Shown here: positions 48,218-59,950 of the stretch, piece after piece | Layout of the letters: the number at the start of each line of letters is the position of its first letter | Position numbering within the stretch: the first letter of the stretch is position 1 | DNA from: Populus alba | Taxonomy: Eukaryota; Streptophyta; Magnoliopsida; Malpighiales; Salicaceae | Reading direction: 5' to 3' | DNA length: 64,000 nt | Assembly: GCF_005239225.2 (NCBI RefSeq) | Contig: NC_133286.1 | Location: 21,590,572-21,654,571, forward strand | The notes under the pieces: model-generated | Seen by the model: the letters and a program-made list of their open reading frames with translations, nothing else | What the model was told of the DNA's origin: nothing | Databases searched by the model: none | Position numbers and translations under genes: made by a program

Positions 48218-49551
48218 TTAGGCCCCACCGGAACCGTACTTCTTTCCCAAGACAATCACCTGAAGCTTGTCATATCCGGCAAGCACACCAGCACCAGCAA
48301 CAGCACGGAGGATGTTTGCACCAGCACCCTTGAAGAGGGATTTAGCACCCTCGTTCTTAAGGATCTGGGAGAATGCATCAAGGGAGCTCTTGTACTTGAC
48401 AGCTTCACCAGATGTCATCATCATTCTTCTGCGGACAGTGTCAATTGGATAGGATGCAAGACTAGCACCATTGGTGATGACCCAGCCAAGAGCAAAGCTA
48501 GCAAAAAAACTATCCTGTAATCATAGGATGAGCGAAACAACATGAGAATTTTCACCTCAACAAATGAAATTGCAACTGTTAAATAATTTATATTAGAATC
48601 TACCAACCTGCAGCTTTCCGGTCAGGACGACTGGCTTCAAGGAATCATACAATCCAAAATACAGACCACGGTACACAATAATACCAACACATGAAATGTT
48701 AAATCCTCGATAAATCCCAGCAATGCCATCTGATTTTAGTGTCTTCCTGTAGACATCAACCAAACCATTGAATTGCCTCTCCCCTCCCTTTTTTCCAGCC
48801 TTGGCATCATTTGCAAGACGTGTTCGGGCATAATCCAAAGAATAAACAAAGAGCAGTGACGAGGCACCAGCAGCACCACCAGATGCCAAGTTTCCAGCGA
48901 ACCACTTCCAATAGCCATCACGGTCCTTCTTGAAGTTGAAAAGCCTCTTAAAGTAATCTTTGAATGCAAAATTCAGGGCCTGGAGGAGAGTTCATAGAAT
49001 AACTAGATAAGCACAAAAACAAAACCCGAATAAGTCAGTAAAGTATCCAGGATGAAAGAAACCTGAGTGGGGAAGTAACGGATGACATTAGCAGTGTTCC
49101 CTCTCCACAAAGACATCGTCCCCTCATCTTTTATTGTCCGGCTGAAACATTCTCCAATTCCCTTGTATGGTTCAGAGAGTCGACCAGCCTTGATCATCTC
49201 ATCCTGGTTTTGGATCAAGAGCTTCACACGCTCAATGGGAGCTGCAGCAGTTTTTGACACGGCAGCAGAAACACCGCCCATAAGAAAATCAACAGCAAAG
49301 CCAGCCAAGCCTTTCTCAGACGGGGCTTGGACAAATACCGGTGCAGTAGATGATGCAACCAATGACGTGTCAGGGCTAGACTGGCATGGCCTTGTCATGG
49401 CATACTGGAATCCCGCATTGGAATAGTTTCCATATGCAAACTGCCTTCGGTGTAAACCAGGTCTCTGAAAACCTTGGGGAAAGCTAGAACTGAGATGGAC
49501 CTGGCTGGCCATCTTTTGCATGACAGACGGTTGCTGGCGCCTTTCAGCCAT
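48218..49551 (-). CDS. AAC: Mitochondrial ADP/ATP carrier (adenine nucleotide translocator)
   Basis: It exchanges cytosolic ADP for matrix ATP across the mitochondrial inner membrane. Exons 49,551-49,063, 48,979-48,608 and 48,514-48,218 join in phase and give 385 aa, the length of Arabidopsis AAC2. Residues 1 to about 80 are the plant-specific N-terminal extension (with [10 protein letters not shown]), which is removed on import. Three mitochondrial carrier repeats follow, with PIERVKLL (about 105-112), SLDYARTR and PIDTVRRR. The nucleotide-carrier signature RRRMMM is intact. An in-frame ATG four codons upstream (49,563) is possible, but MAERRQQ is the more family-like start. A 5'-untranslated exon probably ends at 50,717 (AAG|GTATTC), joined to an acceptor near 49,575, giving a leader intron of about 1.1 kb. 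Confidence 0.96.
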
Positions 49552-49924
49552 TTCCTCACACAAATAATTAACCCCTGTTCCAAATTGAAGTAGTAACGCG
49601 ACTAATTAACCACATTTGTTCTTCGAAACAGTTTCGAAGTAAGTAAAGTGACTACTCCCCACAATAGCTTCGAATGCATGTATCACTCTAACGCAGGATT
49701 CAAGACATGCCACTTGCACAGCAGTCAAATCATGTTTTAAGATCAAAATCAAATAAAAAACAACATCAACAATAGTATCATATCCTAATCAATCAAACTG
49801 TCCATTCCAAATCAAGTGACACAAACATTCATCACTTATTCCAAAATCCCGAAAATACCAAATCTTTCTAACCCACTGATAACAAACATATTAAAAAAGA
49901 ATAATGTTATTCTTTTTAAAATAA

Positions 49925-50130
49925 AAGGGTGTTTGTAAGTTTGGTAGCGATTATTTTTTAAAATACTTTTCATTTCAAAATATATTAAAATGATATTTTT
50001 TTTTAAAAAAAATTATTTTTAATATCAATACATCAAAATAATCTGAAAACATCAAAAATATATTAATTTTTTAAAAAATTAAATTTTTTCAAAATATTTT
50101 TCAATCGTAAGTGCCAAACAATACATAAAT
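49925..50130. repeat. AT-rich dispersed repeat (MITE-like) in the carrier leader intron
   Basis: It runs from 'gggtgtttgtaagtttggtagcg' to 'tcaatcgtaagtgccaaaca', with the core 'atatcaatacatcaaaataatctgaaaac'. It is a well-preserved copy whose ends are GC-bearing as at 24,083-24,300. It lies inside the inferred 5'-untranslated intron of the ADP/ATP carrier gene. Confidence 0.6.
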
Positions 50131-51054
50131 TAAACAAATCATCTCAAGCATGGATGGGGTGGACCTCAACCTACAACCAAGACCTTAGCTAGGATTATTC
50201 AGGAAATCATTCGGGACAAATATTTCAGAACAAATGGCAATATTCTGATCAAAATGAAACAAAACAATTATCACAGCTAGGCCAAAAAAACAACAAGCCA
50301 TTTCATATATCATAACGACAACTCATCTAACCATATATTTCAAAGGAAAAAACAAAACTTTAAGATCCAATGAAGAAAAGAAAGATATTGATATCAAAAG
50401 TAACCTGTTAGTTTAAAATCCTTGAAAAAAAAAACAAAAAAAAACTAAGTAACAGATCTAACAAAGAAGCCAAGAACCCACCTAAAGAGGGAGGGAGGGA
50501 GATCTAAGAAAGAAGTGAAGTGGGTTTTACATAAACATGATGGTGTCAATGCAAGACAGGCAAGACACAGACAAGTCCGAAATACAAGGAACCAAAGACA
50601 AGGGAACTAAACTGGAAAAAACATGACAGTTACATATGAACCGATTCATGTGGCGTGTGAAATGAAAGGAAAGGAAAGGAAGTAACTTTAGAGGAAGAAA
50701 GAGAGAAAGTGAATACCTTCTTGTTGGTGTGAAGAGAGAAAGGAGTCTTCTTCAGGGTCTTATGGAACGGCAAAGTGGGAGACGAGAGGCAGTATGAAAA
50801 ATTATATATGTGTGGAGGGAGAGAAGAAATGGTGAACGAGGGGATGCATGCAATCATAGTAATCACACCCGCTCGGGTCTCACTCAGGATCTTGCCGGGT
50901 CAGCCCAAAATAATTTTATTACGTACAATAAAAATGTAATCTTTGTCTCAAAACATTTCTTTTAAAACAAATAAATATAAAAAGATACTTCAACATTAAG
51001 AAATTGTTCTTTGTGATAGATAAGGAAAAAATGAATAAACAAATGAAAAACATG

Positions 51055-51096
<42 letters not shown>
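51055..51096. repeat. (TA)n microsatellite
   Basis: A TA run interrupted once, about 20 units, upstream of the carrier gene. Confidence 0.95.
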
Positions 51097-51098
<2 letters not shown>

Positions 51099-51485
51099 TA
51101 CAAATATGACAATAATTTATATAAATTATGAATGATAATCGGTTATTTTTATATGTGAATTATCAGGGGCAGAGATAAGGGACTGGCAGAAGCCTCAACT
51201 CCTGTAAGAAAAAAAAAAAACCCAGCCTTCCCCTTAAATAATTTATAGTTTTAGCTCTAAAACTAATTAAATTTAAATTTTAGCCTCCCTAAATAAATTT
51301 CCTCACCCTTCTGGATCATGGATGTTTACTATGCTTTTATGGATGTTTAATGCTTTAATTAGTGGTTGGAAAAAAAAAAAAAATTCTGACTTGTTCAAAG
51401 GCATAGGGTATTGAATATTTAGTAGGTGAAGGGAGATGCATCTTGGAAGGCCACTTGTTGATAAATGAAGAAAATATGGTATTGA

Positions 51486-51553
51486 GCTGTGAGATTAGTC
51501 GTGGTGCGCACAAGCTGGCCCGGACACCCATGTAAATCAAAAAAAAAAAAAAG
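51486..51553 (+). mobile_element. 5'-truncated SINE (Au-like 3' end) with target duplication
   Basis: The insert reads 'gattagtcgtggtgcgcaca', then 'agctggcccggacaccc', and a poly-A tail of about 14. That wording is the 3' end of the Au-type plant SINE family as I recall it. The 10 bp ATGGTATTGA precede it (51,476-51,485) and are repeated after the tail (51,554-51,563), a target-site duplication. Only about 50 bp of the element was copied. Confidence 0.7.
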
Positions 51554-51599
51554 ATGGTATTGACTATGATTTATTTATTTAGGCTTCAGGAAATTTATT

Positions 51600-52900
51600 G
51601 ATTTGACCAAGGTAGAGTTCAAATATAGTTTAAATTTATAATCAAAGAAGATTGATAACATGTCTTGATTCCTTCGTACCCTAACATGAGAAACATCACC
51701 AACCTTGTATCGGTTCAGAATAAGGGTAACAGTTATTTTTCTTTTTATCTCCCCTCATTTTCGGAAGAAAAAAATGTCGCAATGAGTTTTGCATAGACAG
51801 CGTGTTCTGACTGCAATCAACTATTCAACAAGGATGAATCTGAGGGAGAGCTTTCTGAGAAGTCTTCGGGGGCCATGAAAACAATATGACAAGTTGCTAT
51901 TAAATATAGGAGGAGGTAACATCTTCGCATACAATCCGCTGAATTTAGTAGACAGAAGAATTCTTATGAGAGCGTAGCTTGCTTTGCGCCACACTAAACA
52001 CAAGAGGAACATTTTTGCCCAGAAAATTTGGACCTGTTCAAAGTCCTTGCAGTCTGCATCCCTTGGCAACTTCCTTTTCGTGTACTTGGAAAAAATCATG
52101 TCAAAGGAACAATGAGCCCTTGAACTATATAAAACTAGCGGGTAAGCCTCTCCTGATCCCTGGGCATTACTCTGGATTGAGATTCTCTCATGATGATCAT
52201 TATGCTCATTAAATCTAAACCGTTGAATTCAAATGGACGTGGACTTCCAAATGGAAATCTAAAGCATGACAACAACATAATATAAAGACAAACATCAAGT
52301 TGAGGAATCATGACTTATTCTAGCGCCAGGGGGCAGCAACAATAACAAAGCACAATGAGCAACATGGTGAATGTGGCTATTAGTATGTCTAGAGAGTGTT
52401 AGAACATTCAACTCAAAAACATCAGAGGGGAAGCCTGGATACTAACTCACACAAACAATGATTTGAAATGGCCAGTGCGAAACCTGTGAAACATGAGACA
52501 AGAAAAGAAGAAAATGGATGTTCCATTGCCTGTAAATGGAAATGCTTGAAGCATATTTATTTGGCAGACACAAAAGAAATATTCAACAAAGTTTTAAAGC
52601 AAGAAAATATCACCTACGAGTATGAAATGGTGGAGGGGGCTGGCGCCGTTCACATTCGAGGAGCAGACTTGTAGCTTCTGTCGTGTAAAGGGAATGCGCT
52701 GATGAGAAGACGAGCAATAAAGAGCTGTTGCACAAAGGCTTTGCACTTTACAGCAAAAGACAAGAAAGTCTCTAGCACTCCTAAGGTTAATTTAAAACAA
52801 TATATGTGGTACATGATGTTAGTTATTTCATTTACATGATGCTATAAATATTGTGGGATAGTCGTACAAGATACCAGGAGTGAACTGTCAATCCCTCTGT
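51600..52900. other. Intergenic stretch, no gene recognised
   Basis: Composition is moderate, and open frames at 51,821-52,099 (-) and 52,468-52,674 (+) lack family resemblance. The right end probably includes the 3' untranslated region of the trihelix gene, which is transcribed leftward and stops at 52,908. Confidence 0.4.
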
Positions 52901-52907
52901 AAAGAAG

Positions 52908-54299
52908 CTAATGATGTCTGCCCAGATCAATTTGATCTCTTCCTTGCACTCTGTCAATACCAAGGGAAGTAGGGTCATATGCTGGTTCTGAACTCCTAAA
53001 ACCCATTTCCAGTTGCTTCTGCCTCAGTTGAAATGCACTCTGCCTATTCTCCAGTCTCTTCCTCTCATTCTCCAGCCTCAACCTCTCGAACTCCTTATCT
53101 TTCTTGCTGCGGTATCTCAACCACTTGAACTGTTGTTTCTCAAGCTCAAAAGCTTGAGCCTTGATGTTGACCCTTTGCTCTAGGAGTTGCAACCTCTGCT
53201 TCTTAATCCACTCCTTTCTCTCCCATGGCGATACATTAGTGTCTTGAAAAATTGCTGTCATTTCAACACCAAAGCTATTTTGCCTACCTGATTGAGAACA
53301 AAGGTGGGCATGCTCTTCATTCACTATCCTTTCACACAACTGGCCCACACTTTCCCCATTCTCATCAGCATTATTATCAGCTTCGTTATTCGATTCATCA
53401 TCATCACTGTCATCATTTCCCTCAACTTCATCCCCCCCTGACCCATTCGTCTCTTTTGAGCACCTCTCAAGAGGTAATGAACAACCTTGTAGATCAAAAT
53501 CCTGGCAATTGGGTATTCTTTGCCCGTTATGGTAAGCACAAATTTCCTTATAAAACAAATGTTTCGAGCTCAATATCTTTCTTACATCATCCTTCGCCTT
53601 AGCTGAAAGATGAGGCATTGAGTCCATAAGAGCGGGGTTCTCCACAACTCTACAACTAGTCCCCCTCCCAAGAATCTCATTCAACCTCTTGTACCTCTTA
53701 TTCAGATCATTGAACTTATCCTCGCACTGTTGTGGCGAAACATGACACCCCTTGCCAATCATTAGCTTTGACACTGTTTTCCACTTACCTTTCTTCTGCA
53801 AAAGCCCGGATTTTCTCTTAAGCCCCCCCATACCATCAAATGTATCGTCATCACCCACACAAGCAACCACTGAAATAAGGAGCCTAACAACATTATCTGT
53901 CCATTTCATTCGCTGCCATGGAGACCCTTGTTTGCCCTTAGCGCCAGTAGAGTTCTCACCATTCCCATCTTCCATAAAACTCTGGTCATCATCTTCACTC
54001 CCATCGCCACTATGTGCACTGTTAAACGGACTAGCAGCTCTTCCTTTACCAAAATTCACCAAATATCCTTTTGATGTTGAACCTTTCATTTCCATTAGCC
54101 CAGTTGGTTGGTGATCATTATCAAAACAACCCATTACATTCATCTGATGTTGGTGCGCTAGTGAGGGATGACCTAACTGAGATTGTTGGTGTCTATGAAT
54201 CGGTGACTCGAGGTCTAACAAACCACCACTTGAATCAGACAAAAAACGACCCCTCAAACCCGAATTATCCATGTCAACACACTTATTCCTGAATTCCAA
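52908..54299 (-). CDS. Trihelix (SANT/Myb-like) transcription factor
   Basis: A 463-aa nuclear DNA-binding protein. The trihelix domain is at about 130-210 (WTDNVVRLL, GKWKTVSKLM, CEDKFNDLNKRYKRLNEILG). Next is a conserved central segment (SAKAKDDVRKILSSKHLFYKE cut at about 233-252), an acidic Asp/Glu/Asn run at about 286-316, and a charged coiled coil at about 360-432 that probably dimerises. The layout matches the SH4-like clade that includes Arabidopsis At1g21200 and At3g10040. The coding region is a single exon. Met10 (MDNSGLRGR) is an alternative start. A 5'-untranslated exon probably ends at 54,866 (AAG|GTTAGC), with an acceptor near 54,304. Targets cannot be told from sequence. Confidence 0.88.
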   Translation of the reverse strand: MEFRNKCVDMDNSGLRGRFLSDSSGGLLDLESPIHRHQQSQLGHPSLAHQHQMNVMGCFDNDHQPTGLMEMKGSTSKGYLVNFGKGRAASPFNSAHSGDGSEDDDQSFMEDGNGENSTGAKGKQGSPWQRMKWTDNVVRLLISVVACVGDDDTFDGMGGLKRKSGLLQKKGKWKTVSKLMIGKGCHVSPQQCEDKFNDLNKRYKRLNEILGRGTSCRVVENPALMDSMPHLSAKAKDDVRKILSSKHLFYKEICAYHNGQRIPNCQDFDLQGCSLPLERCSKETNGSGGDEVEGNDDSDDDESNNEADNNADENGESVGQLCERIVNEEHAHLCSQSGRQNSFGVEMTAIFQDTNVSPWERKEWIKKQRLQLLEQRVNIKAQAFELEKQQFKWLRYRSKKDKEFERLRLENERKRLENRQSAFQLRQKQLEMGFRSSEPAYDPTSLGIDRVQGRDQIDLGRHH

Positions 54300-55639
54300 A
54301 ATCCTGATGTTCTCTTCAATGGCTCAGCAAATTCAGAAACAGAAAATGAAACCACAATCTCAAATTCCATATATTTCAATGCTTAAGAAATCATTCATTC
54401 CACTAATAACCACTTGGATCATCTAAACCAAGTTTCCATTATCAAAAACTAAAAGCCAAAGAAAACAAAACCCCGAAGAATCCCATTTTCTTCCATTTCC
54501 CTTCATGTTCTCACCAGCCAAAAAAAGAAGGTTCACCACCAACCTAATCCACATTAGATTAATCACCAATCATCCAAAATCACCCTACAGGCTTAATCTC
54601 CAATATTTATCAAAAACCCATAATTTCTAAATCTGCAAATATACAAAAAAAAAAAAAAAAAAAACATTTTAATCAAAATCAACTAAACAACCCAGCAAAA
54701 TCCAATCTTTTTTATTCCAATAAATAAAGGTTGAAACTTTCCTTAATAAATTGATAAAAAGTGGATCATTTTTTGATGAACTAAAACAGAAAACACAGTA
54801 CAAATGAAACTGTACTATATAATAATAACATGTTAAAAAAGAGGTTGTTCTTTTCACAAGCTAACCTTTTTCGTGATCCACATGGAGCTTGTCACTGCGG
54901 GAAAGAGAGAGAGCTTTGATTAGAAAGGTTTTACGTAGAGAAAGAGGGTTTTGAGAAAAAATATGATTATATATGCCACGTGTTGAGATGTTTTCGGTGA
55001 AAAGGGTGTTTGCCACAGGCAAGGGATGATATTAATTTCCTGATAATCAAACGTTTTGTATAAGGGTAATTTCAGTTTGCCCCCTGAATTTAAATTCTTC
55101 TTAAATTAGCTCTAAAACTTGTTTTTGTCTCAGTCACCCCTTTCGAGTTTGAAAAGCTTTTCAATCTTCTCATTTCAGCCTGTTTCCACTTGGAAAATTA
55201 ATTGAAGAATGAGGCATTATTAACTTGGTGTTTTTCAATAACTTAAGTAATGATTGAAGAGGACATAATCTAATCAAGCCTCCTCAACCCTGAACTTGTT
55301 TCATGCCTTTTCTGCAACCAACGCTTGAACCCTGTTTGCCTGTTTGGCAACGCGGTGCACTGCATTCCGCTAGCAAAAACATAAAAAATGATTCTTTTGT
55401 TGCGGTGCATTCGTTTAGAACTACAAAGAGAAAAGACTTGTGTCAATCTTGAAACGCAAAAATAACATGCAACTATAGGTATTCAAATTGTTTTTTATGA
55501 AGTAAATTACAGTGTATTAGCTGAAGAAAGAAGTAATTAACGAGGAGTCCAGCTCTAAGCTAGCCTGTCAACAGTTTTTGTACATTTGAAGCTCCTAGGT
55601 GGCCTTCTAGATAGTGCTTTAGATGACGAGGCTTCACAT

Positions 55640-55914
55640 AAAGTAAAGAAATATACAGAATACGTGAAGGGATTCAATTGCGTTTATTCAGCTTACTTTC
55701 TCTCTTACAAGCACAGTATATATAACCAACTTTACAAAGACTCCCTTTTCCTGATCCTATAGTTTCGGACTTATATATGAAAGGCTATTTCTATTAGGAT
55801 ACAATTACATGTTTACGGGGATTCTAGGATATATTTTACAGCTAACATCAGAGATACAATAGGACTCAAATACTGGAATTCCAACTTGAAGATAATTACT
55901 TAGACTTATCAACA
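55640..55914 (-). repeat. 3' LTR of copia 2 (left edge uncertain)
   Basis: It begins TGTTGATAAGTC right after the polypurine tract and contains a TATA-like 'ttatatatact' near 55,727. The inner end must be a CA, but without a partner LTR or target duplication the exact edge (about 55,640-55,670) is a guess. Confidence 0.6.
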
Positions 55915-57366
55915 TTCCCCCTCAAGTTGGTACGTAGATGTCGCTCATCCCTAATTTGTTGAGACAGTCATTAAACGCTTGGTTTGATAGTGCCTTGGTT
56001 AGCACATCAGCAAGCTGATCTTGAGATCGAACATGAGGAACTTCAATTAATTTTTCTTCCAGTTTCTCTTTGATAAAATGCCTATCAACTTCAACATGTT
56101 TTGTGCGATCATGTTGGACAGGATTATGAGCAATAGCACATGCTGCCTTGTTATCATAGTATAACTTCATAGGGTTGACTTGCTTGATCCGTAAGTCTAG
56201 CATCAGATTTCTAATCCACAACAATTCACATATAGCTTTAGTCATTCCTCTATATTCAGCTTCAGCATTGAATCTAGCAATTACCTCTTGTTTTTTACTT
56301 CGCCATGTAACTAAGTTTCCTCCTACAAACGTGAAATAGCCTGATGTAGAACGTTGATCTTGAATCGACCCTGCCCAATCAGCATCTGTATAGCTGTGAA
56401 TATCCAAATTGTGTCCTTTCGTGAATAAAATTTCTTTTCCTAGAGATGACTTTAAGTAGCGTAAGATTCGGATGACAGCATTCATATGTTCTTTGCTTTG
56501 AGAGTATATAAATTGACTGACCACACTCAATGCATAAGCTAAATCAGGTCGAGTATGTGCAAGATACATTAATCTTCCAACCAGCCTCTGATAGCGTTCC
56601 TTGTTAGTAGGAACTTGATTTGAATCACCATGTAGTTTCAGGTTTTCTTCCATAAGAGTGCTAGCTGGACTGCATGCTGTCATACCAGTTTCACTCAGTT
56701 AGTCTAAGGCATATTTTCTTTGTGATAGAAAAATACCTTTCTTTGATCTTGACACTTCAATTCCAAGGAACTACTTCAATTCTCCAAGATCTTTCATCTC
56801 AAATTCACGGGCAAGATGCTGTTGTAGTCTTTTCCTTTCTGCAGGATCATTTCCAGTCACTATCATATCATCAACGTACACAATGAGAGCTGTGATTTGT
56901 TTTTCGCTATGCGTTAAGAATAAAGTGTGATCTGAGTTACTTTGTGTGTAACTAATTGTCTTCATAAAATTTGTGAACCTTTCAAACCACGCTCTAGGAA
57001 ACTGCTTCAAACCATATAGGGATTTTCTCAACCTGTAGACCTGTTTGTTACCTTCAACTTGCTGTTTACAGCCAGGAGGCAATTCCATATACACTTCTTC
57101 CTGGAGAGTTCCGTGTAGAAATACATTCTTTACATCTAACTGATATAGAGGTCAGTCGAGATTTACTGCTAGAGATAGTAGAATACGAACAGTATTAATT
57201 TTGGCCACTGGTGAAAAAGTCTCCATATAATCGATTCCATATGTTTAAGTATATCTTTTGGCGACAAGTCTTGCTTTGCACTGTTCAATAGTTCCATCGG
57301 CTTTGTATTTAATGGTGAAGACCCATCTACAGCCAACATATATTTTTCCTTTCGGCAAGTCAACAA
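55640..57366 (-). mobile_element. Ty1-copia retrotransposon 3' part (copia 2), joined to HMA pseudogene
   Basis: Read leftward, it holds reverse transcriptase starting at VDLPKGKIYVGCRWVF (57,366 downward) with an intact YVDDMIVTGND catalytic motif near 56,870. The RNase H region follows (55,922-56,683: ADWAGS, AEAEYRGM, TKHVEVDRHFI, QLADVLTKAL). Then come a polypurine tract (CTTGAGGGGGAA) and a 3' LTR beginning TGTTGATAAG at 55,914. In-frame stops lie at 57,245-57,247, 57,152-57,154 and 56,699-56,701. Everything upstream of RT (gag, protease, integrase, 5' LTR) is missing and replaced by HMA5-like sequence in the same orientation. Confidence 0.88.
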
Positions 57367-59024
57367 CCATGTTATAAATGCAGCAACAACAACCTGATTG
57401 TGGATGGAAGGAAAACAATGGTATCCTGTAAGTAACCATTAATTGCTGGAAATGAAAGATAAGTGTAGAGTAAATATTCAATGGACACAAGTACACTCGC
57501 TATAAGAACGAGAAATTTTGAGATCTGGTCAGCAAGTTTCTGAGCAGGTGCTCCCGCAAGCTGAGTTGTTTCTACAATTCGAACAACTTGGGAAAGTGTA
57601 GTGTCTGATCCAACATGAGTTGCCTTGGCTAGTAAACATCCATTCTCATTCAAAGTCCCACCGATAACCTGTTGAAGACATTAGAAAGAGAGGTAAAATT
57701 TTAATGTACTTAGTTTGTGACAATTTTATTTCTTAAAGCGGCAGTGCAAATAAGTAGAGAATAACATAAATCATATTTTCAGACAATCTAACACTTTAAA
57801 TTATTAGATTAAAATGGTTCTTTGAACAATATTTCACTGGAAATACTCCCACATAAAACCTGTCAAAGTAATCAAAACAAGAAAACATAACCCTATCTGT
57901 TCCAAGAATAGTAAATTTTGGAAAGGAAAAACAGAACTAATGTATTTACCTTTGGCCAAAAATAAGCTGCACTGGTGTGCAAAGGATCCATCTCAGAAGC
58001 ATACCAATGGTGAGCATCTTGTAGTCTAACCAGTTCTTATAAGGAGGAAGCATGGGAAGCACCATCGAGAGTATACATAGTGGAAGTGAAAACAGGCAGC
58101 CAAGGCAGAACAGATTTCTGAAAGTTCGAATTTCCTGCTGCCACCCCACTTCTCTTCCACTTGGAGTGACATGCAAGCTCGCATTGTACACTTTAGTCCC
58201 TTTTCCAGCATTCTGGATGCTGTGTATGAGAGATCTTGGGCCAGTGATGTCTGGTTCATATGTTACCGTAATTCTGTTCTCTGTCAAGTCCATTTCAACA
58301 TGATTTACACCTCTAGGGTAAATTGGATGATGGTCACATCTTCCACAGAGCTCACTCCAAGTTTTAGACAACTTTTGTTAACATCAACTGCAGTGCCTGA
58401 AAGTTCAGCTTCAAAGCCAGCATCTTCCACTGCTTCGATGATGCGATCAATATCAGTGAGGTTAGGATCATAGTGGACCCTAGCTTCTTTAAGATCTAGA
58501 CCAACAACTCCTTTCTTCACACCATCAACCATTTTAAGGGCACATTCAATGGAATTAGAGCAGCTAGTGCAAGTCATTCCTTTGATTCTAAGCCTGCATA
58601 CTGCGATATCTTGCTCTGGAAATTCACTAATTGAAAAACCTTCCGCCTCAACGATTCCTTAATTTTTATTGCCTAAAATAAGACCATATTGTTAATGGTG
58701 AAAAATAGCAAACTCAAGCAGATTTAGTAGTCAAATCAGTCTCGCATACTTATGCACGATATATACTACATAGAGCTGACTTACACTGGTGAATTCAGGT
58801 ACATATTTGACAGCAGCCTGGCCTTGATACGATGACACTGAAACACTCTCGATTCCATTGACCTTTAAGAGTGCAGATTCTATGGATGTTTGACAAGATG
58901 CATAGTTAATACCCCCCATTTTGAATGTGATTGTCTGAGTTTTCTCATCAGGAATATCTATTAAAAAACTCCCTGAAGGCTGAAGCAAAGGTGCTTGAAG
59001 ATCATCCCTCCCATCAACGTCCAT
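57367..59024 (-). pseudogene. HMA5-like: HMA5-like copper P1B-ATPase pseudogene, truncated
   Basis: Exon 1 (59,024-58,785) begins MDVDGRDDLQAPLLQPSG and covers most of the first metal-binding domain. Exon 2 (58,672-57,950) holds the rest, a second domain with KGMTCTSCSNS, a third domain-like block and the first membrane segments (SMVLPMLPPY, MLLRWILCTPVQ). Then come VIGGTLNENG (from 57,668) and VVVAAFITW (57,393-57,367). Defects: a one-base deletion near 58,650, a deletion of about 10 bp near 58,316, phase mismatch and loss of the exon(s) for the TGE actuator region, and truncation before the DKTGT phosphorylation domain. The first domain has YASC where family members have CASC. HMA5 proteins export Cu(I) and have about 950-1,000 residues. 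This locus cannot make one. Confidence 0.88.
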
Positions 59025-59950
59025 TTTCCTGGATCAAACAGCTTGAGAGTTTAATTCTCACAGTCCTAAACAAAAATTGAGCAGCAGCACAGAAGGTTAA
59101 ACACCTTATACTGCTATAGCACATGCTATGTTAAACGCCTAGCTATTTGTGGTTTAATGGTGTTTCTAGAAAGGGAAGTCATTGAGTTCCCAATTTATAG
59201 AGTTCTATTGAGAATTAAAGGTTTCACAAACTCTAATATTATAGTAAAATTGTAGAGAAAATTTGATTTTAATAAATTCTGAGTGTCAACCTCTAGACTT
59301 AGTTTGGGTATGAAAAGAACTTGGTTATGACAAGTTGACCTCTATTTTACAAGCCTCTAAAATGACGAGTATCATTCTACCTTTCAATGCAATCAAAAGA
59401 TTGTTAACCAAGAATTAGCTAAAAGAAGAGTAGATTACAATGAGGAGAAAAGAAATGAACCAGGTTCGTCTACATTAACAGCTCAACAGTATCCGCAATT
59501 CCAAACTAGTTTGTGAAGAACAAGCGATTAAAAGGAAGGAAAAAGCTGAAAGCAAAACTTCAAAGTGTGCCTTCAAGATTCTTATGAAAAATACTGATTT
59601 CAAGAAATTAGTAAAACAACAGAAACCAAGCAAAGCAAGCACAAAAACCTTCAACAACAACCAAGCTCATTGCAAGCCTAAACCAAAGGCATGAAATATT
59701 CAAATTAAAAGAAAGACTTTGCCGACAAACCATGCACAAACTAGTTTAATAACTTCAATACATGTTAGAGAACAAACCAGCTTACAACCAATGGCAAGGA
59801 AGAAAGAAACTGAAAGAAATAAGCGAAAGAGAAGAGGATTCACAATATGTGATTACAATGGAGAAGAGTAGTGAATTCTTGTCAGCCTGAAAGTAACCCT
59901 AATGAGCACCTCCTGGAGCGTTGATTTATGAAATCAAGAGTTCGAATCTC

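Noticed and set aside
52468..52674. 68-codon + strand frame with Met start near the trihelix gene
   Set aside because: No recognised family, no context support, and it opposes the likely 3' end of the trihelix transcription unit.
53252..54292. Several + strand frames rich in His/Ser/Pro
   Set aside because: They are antisense to the trihelix coding exon.
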